Of a stretch of 43,970 bases of DNA, positions 43,024 to 43,970 are shown in pieces. Source of the stretch: Paracoccaceae bacterium. GTDB lineage: Bacteria; Pseudomonadota; Alphaproteobacteria; Rhodobacterales; Rhodobacteraceae. Numbering within the stretch: the stretch's first letter is position 1; the number at the start of each line of letters is the position of its first letter. Under the pieces are notes generated by a model that worked only from the letters and a program-made list of their open reading frames with translations, was not told where the DNA came from and made no database searches. A program made the position numbers and the translations under genes. The DNA lies in contig PAPN01000018.1 of the NCBI GenBank assembly GCA_002708925.1, forward strand, positions 1 through 43,970, given 5' to 3'.

Positions 43024-43095
43024 AACAATTGCTCCTCTCATAAACCTCGGCTATCACACGGCCCAACCTGATTTCCCCGAACCCCGAGGTCCGAC

Positions 43096-43970
43096 ATGGC
43101 AGCCTATCAATACGTTTATCACATGCAGGGGGTCTCAAAGACTTACCCCGGCGGCAAGAAGTGCTTTGAGAATATCCACCTGTCCTTCCTGCCCGGTGTG
43201 AAAATCGGTGTGGTCGGCGTCAACGGTGCCGGTAAATCGACCCTGATGAAGATCATGGCCGGTCTGGATAAGGACTTCACCGGCGAGGCCTGGGCCGCCG
43301 AGGGCGCCAAGGTGGGCTATCTGCCGCAGGAGCCCGAGCTGGACCCTTCGCTGGACGTGCGCGGCAATGTGATGCTGGGCGTGGCCGAGAAAAAGGCCAT
43401 CCTGGACCGCTATAACGAACTGGCGATGAACTACAGCGACGAAACCGCCGATGAGATGGCCAAGCTGCAAGACGAGATCGACAGCCAGAACCTGTGGGAT
43501 CTGGACAGTCAGGTCGATGTCTCGATGGAGGCGCTGCGCTGCCCGCCCGATGATGCCGATGTGACCAAACTGTCGGGGGGTGAAAAGCGCCGCGTTGCCC
43601 TGTGCAAGCTGCTGCTGGAAGCGCCCGACATGCTGTTGCTCGACGAACCGACCAACCACCTGGACGCGGAAACCATCGCCTGGCTGCAACAGCACCTGAT
43701 CGATTACAAAGGCACCATCCTGTGCGTTACCCACGACCGCTATTTCCTGGATGACATCACCGGCTGGATTCTGGAACTGGATCGCGGCCGCGGTATCCCC
43801 TACGAGGGCAACTACTCGGCCTGGCTGGAACAAAAAGCCAAACGGCTGGAGCGTGAGGCCAAGGAAGACAAGGCCAAGCAAAAGACGCTGGAACGCGAAC
43901 TGGAATGGATGCGTGCTTCGCCCAAGGCCCGTCAGGCCAAATCCAAGGCCCGGATCAACGCTTATAACGA
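43096..43970 (+). CDS. ettA: Energy-dependent translational throttle protein, 3' end outside window
   Basis: Ribosome-bound ABC-F ATPase that gates entry into translation elongation according to ATP level. The visible 291 residues include [16 protein letters not shown], Walker [11 protein letters not shown], signature [11 protein letters not shown], Walker [13 protein letters not shown] and the start of the charged inter-domain linker ([21 protein letters not shown]). EttA is about 550 aa, so roughly the second half is missing. GAGG lies before the ATG. Confidence 0.94.
   Translation, partial: MAAYQYVYHMQGVSKTYPGGKKCFENIHLSFLPGVKIGVVGVNGAGKSTLMKIMAGLDKDFTGEAWAAEGAKVGYLPQEPELDPSLDVRGNVMLGVAEKKAILDRYNELAMNYSDETADEMAKLQDEIDSQNLWDLDSQVDVSMEALRCPPDDADVTKLSGGEKRRVALCKLLLEAPDMLLLDEPTNHLDAETIAWLQQHLIDYKGTILCVTHDRYFLDDITGWILELDRGRGIPYEGNYSAWLEQKAKRLEREAKEDKAKQKTLERELEWMRASPKARQAKSKARINAYN

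Overview
The window looks like ordinary chromosome of a high-GC alphaproteobacterium of the Rhodobacterales (Roseobacter/Rhodobacter lineage). Evidence for this: split phaA/phaB polyhydroxybutyrate genes, a class I LysRS, a TIGR02302 (DUF4175) protein beside lysA and argH, a perfect FNR-type box, and short intergenic repeats around a TTTCTTTGCTC...AATACTCC core that I recognise from this order. I see no rRNA, tRNA, CRISPR array, transposase or integrase. Genes are packed tightly: ATGA overlaps, convergent genes sharing palindromic stop tetramers, and divergent genes with almost no space between them.

Layout. 1-3.0 kb: phaB (runs off the left edge) and phaA, each with a 15-bp palindrome over a possible promoter, then a stand-alone EAL phosphodiesterase. 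3.0-5.6 kb: tag, a sterol-desaturase-family hydroxylase coupled to a small membrane protein, and a TlpA-like thioredoxin. 5.6-11.6 kb: argH, a 47-aa lipoprotein, a DUF2834 protein, lysA and the TIGR02302 protein, with two copies of a dispersed repeat at operon ends. 11.8-13.6 kb: leuA behind a Leu-rich leader peptide and hairpin (attenuator), apparently leaderless. 13.6-20.8 kb: an SDR, an 18-repeat MORN protein, glutamine-dependent nadE, a Tat-exported metallo-beta-lactamase-fold protein, gltX and a DUF998 membrane protein. 20.9-26.7 kb: a GGCT-fold protein and an Fe-S-type Rrf2 regulator around an FNR box, then a tandem glycine riboswitch and gcvT-gcvH-gcvP. 26.7-33.7 kb: inositol-phosphatase family protein, a YbbA/YbbP-like ABC exporter divergent from a TesA-like esterase, zinc-ribbon thioredoxin 2, and three small proteins. 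33.7-36.0 kb: a 762-aa beta-helix, tailspike-like protein without signal peptide. 36.2-43.97 kb: DUF4336 protein, class I lysS, TerB-like protein, Tat-exported dacB, nadD, an HTH-GNAT fusion, a solitary McrA-like HNH endonuclease and the start of ettA.

How the genes work together. Most are housekeeping: lysine, arginine and leucine synthesis, NAD synthesis (nadD and nadE), glycine cleavage, tRNA charging, carbon storage. The points most worth following are regulatory or architectural: the leuA leader, the two pha palindromes, the FNR box, the tailspike-like protein (possibly a gene-transfer-agent tail fibre), a 21-bp tandem duplication that separated two once-overlapping stop codons, the F/W two-repeat period of the MORN protein, and the shared repeats at transcription-unit ends. 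Function calls rest on recognised motifs read by eye; no database search was run.
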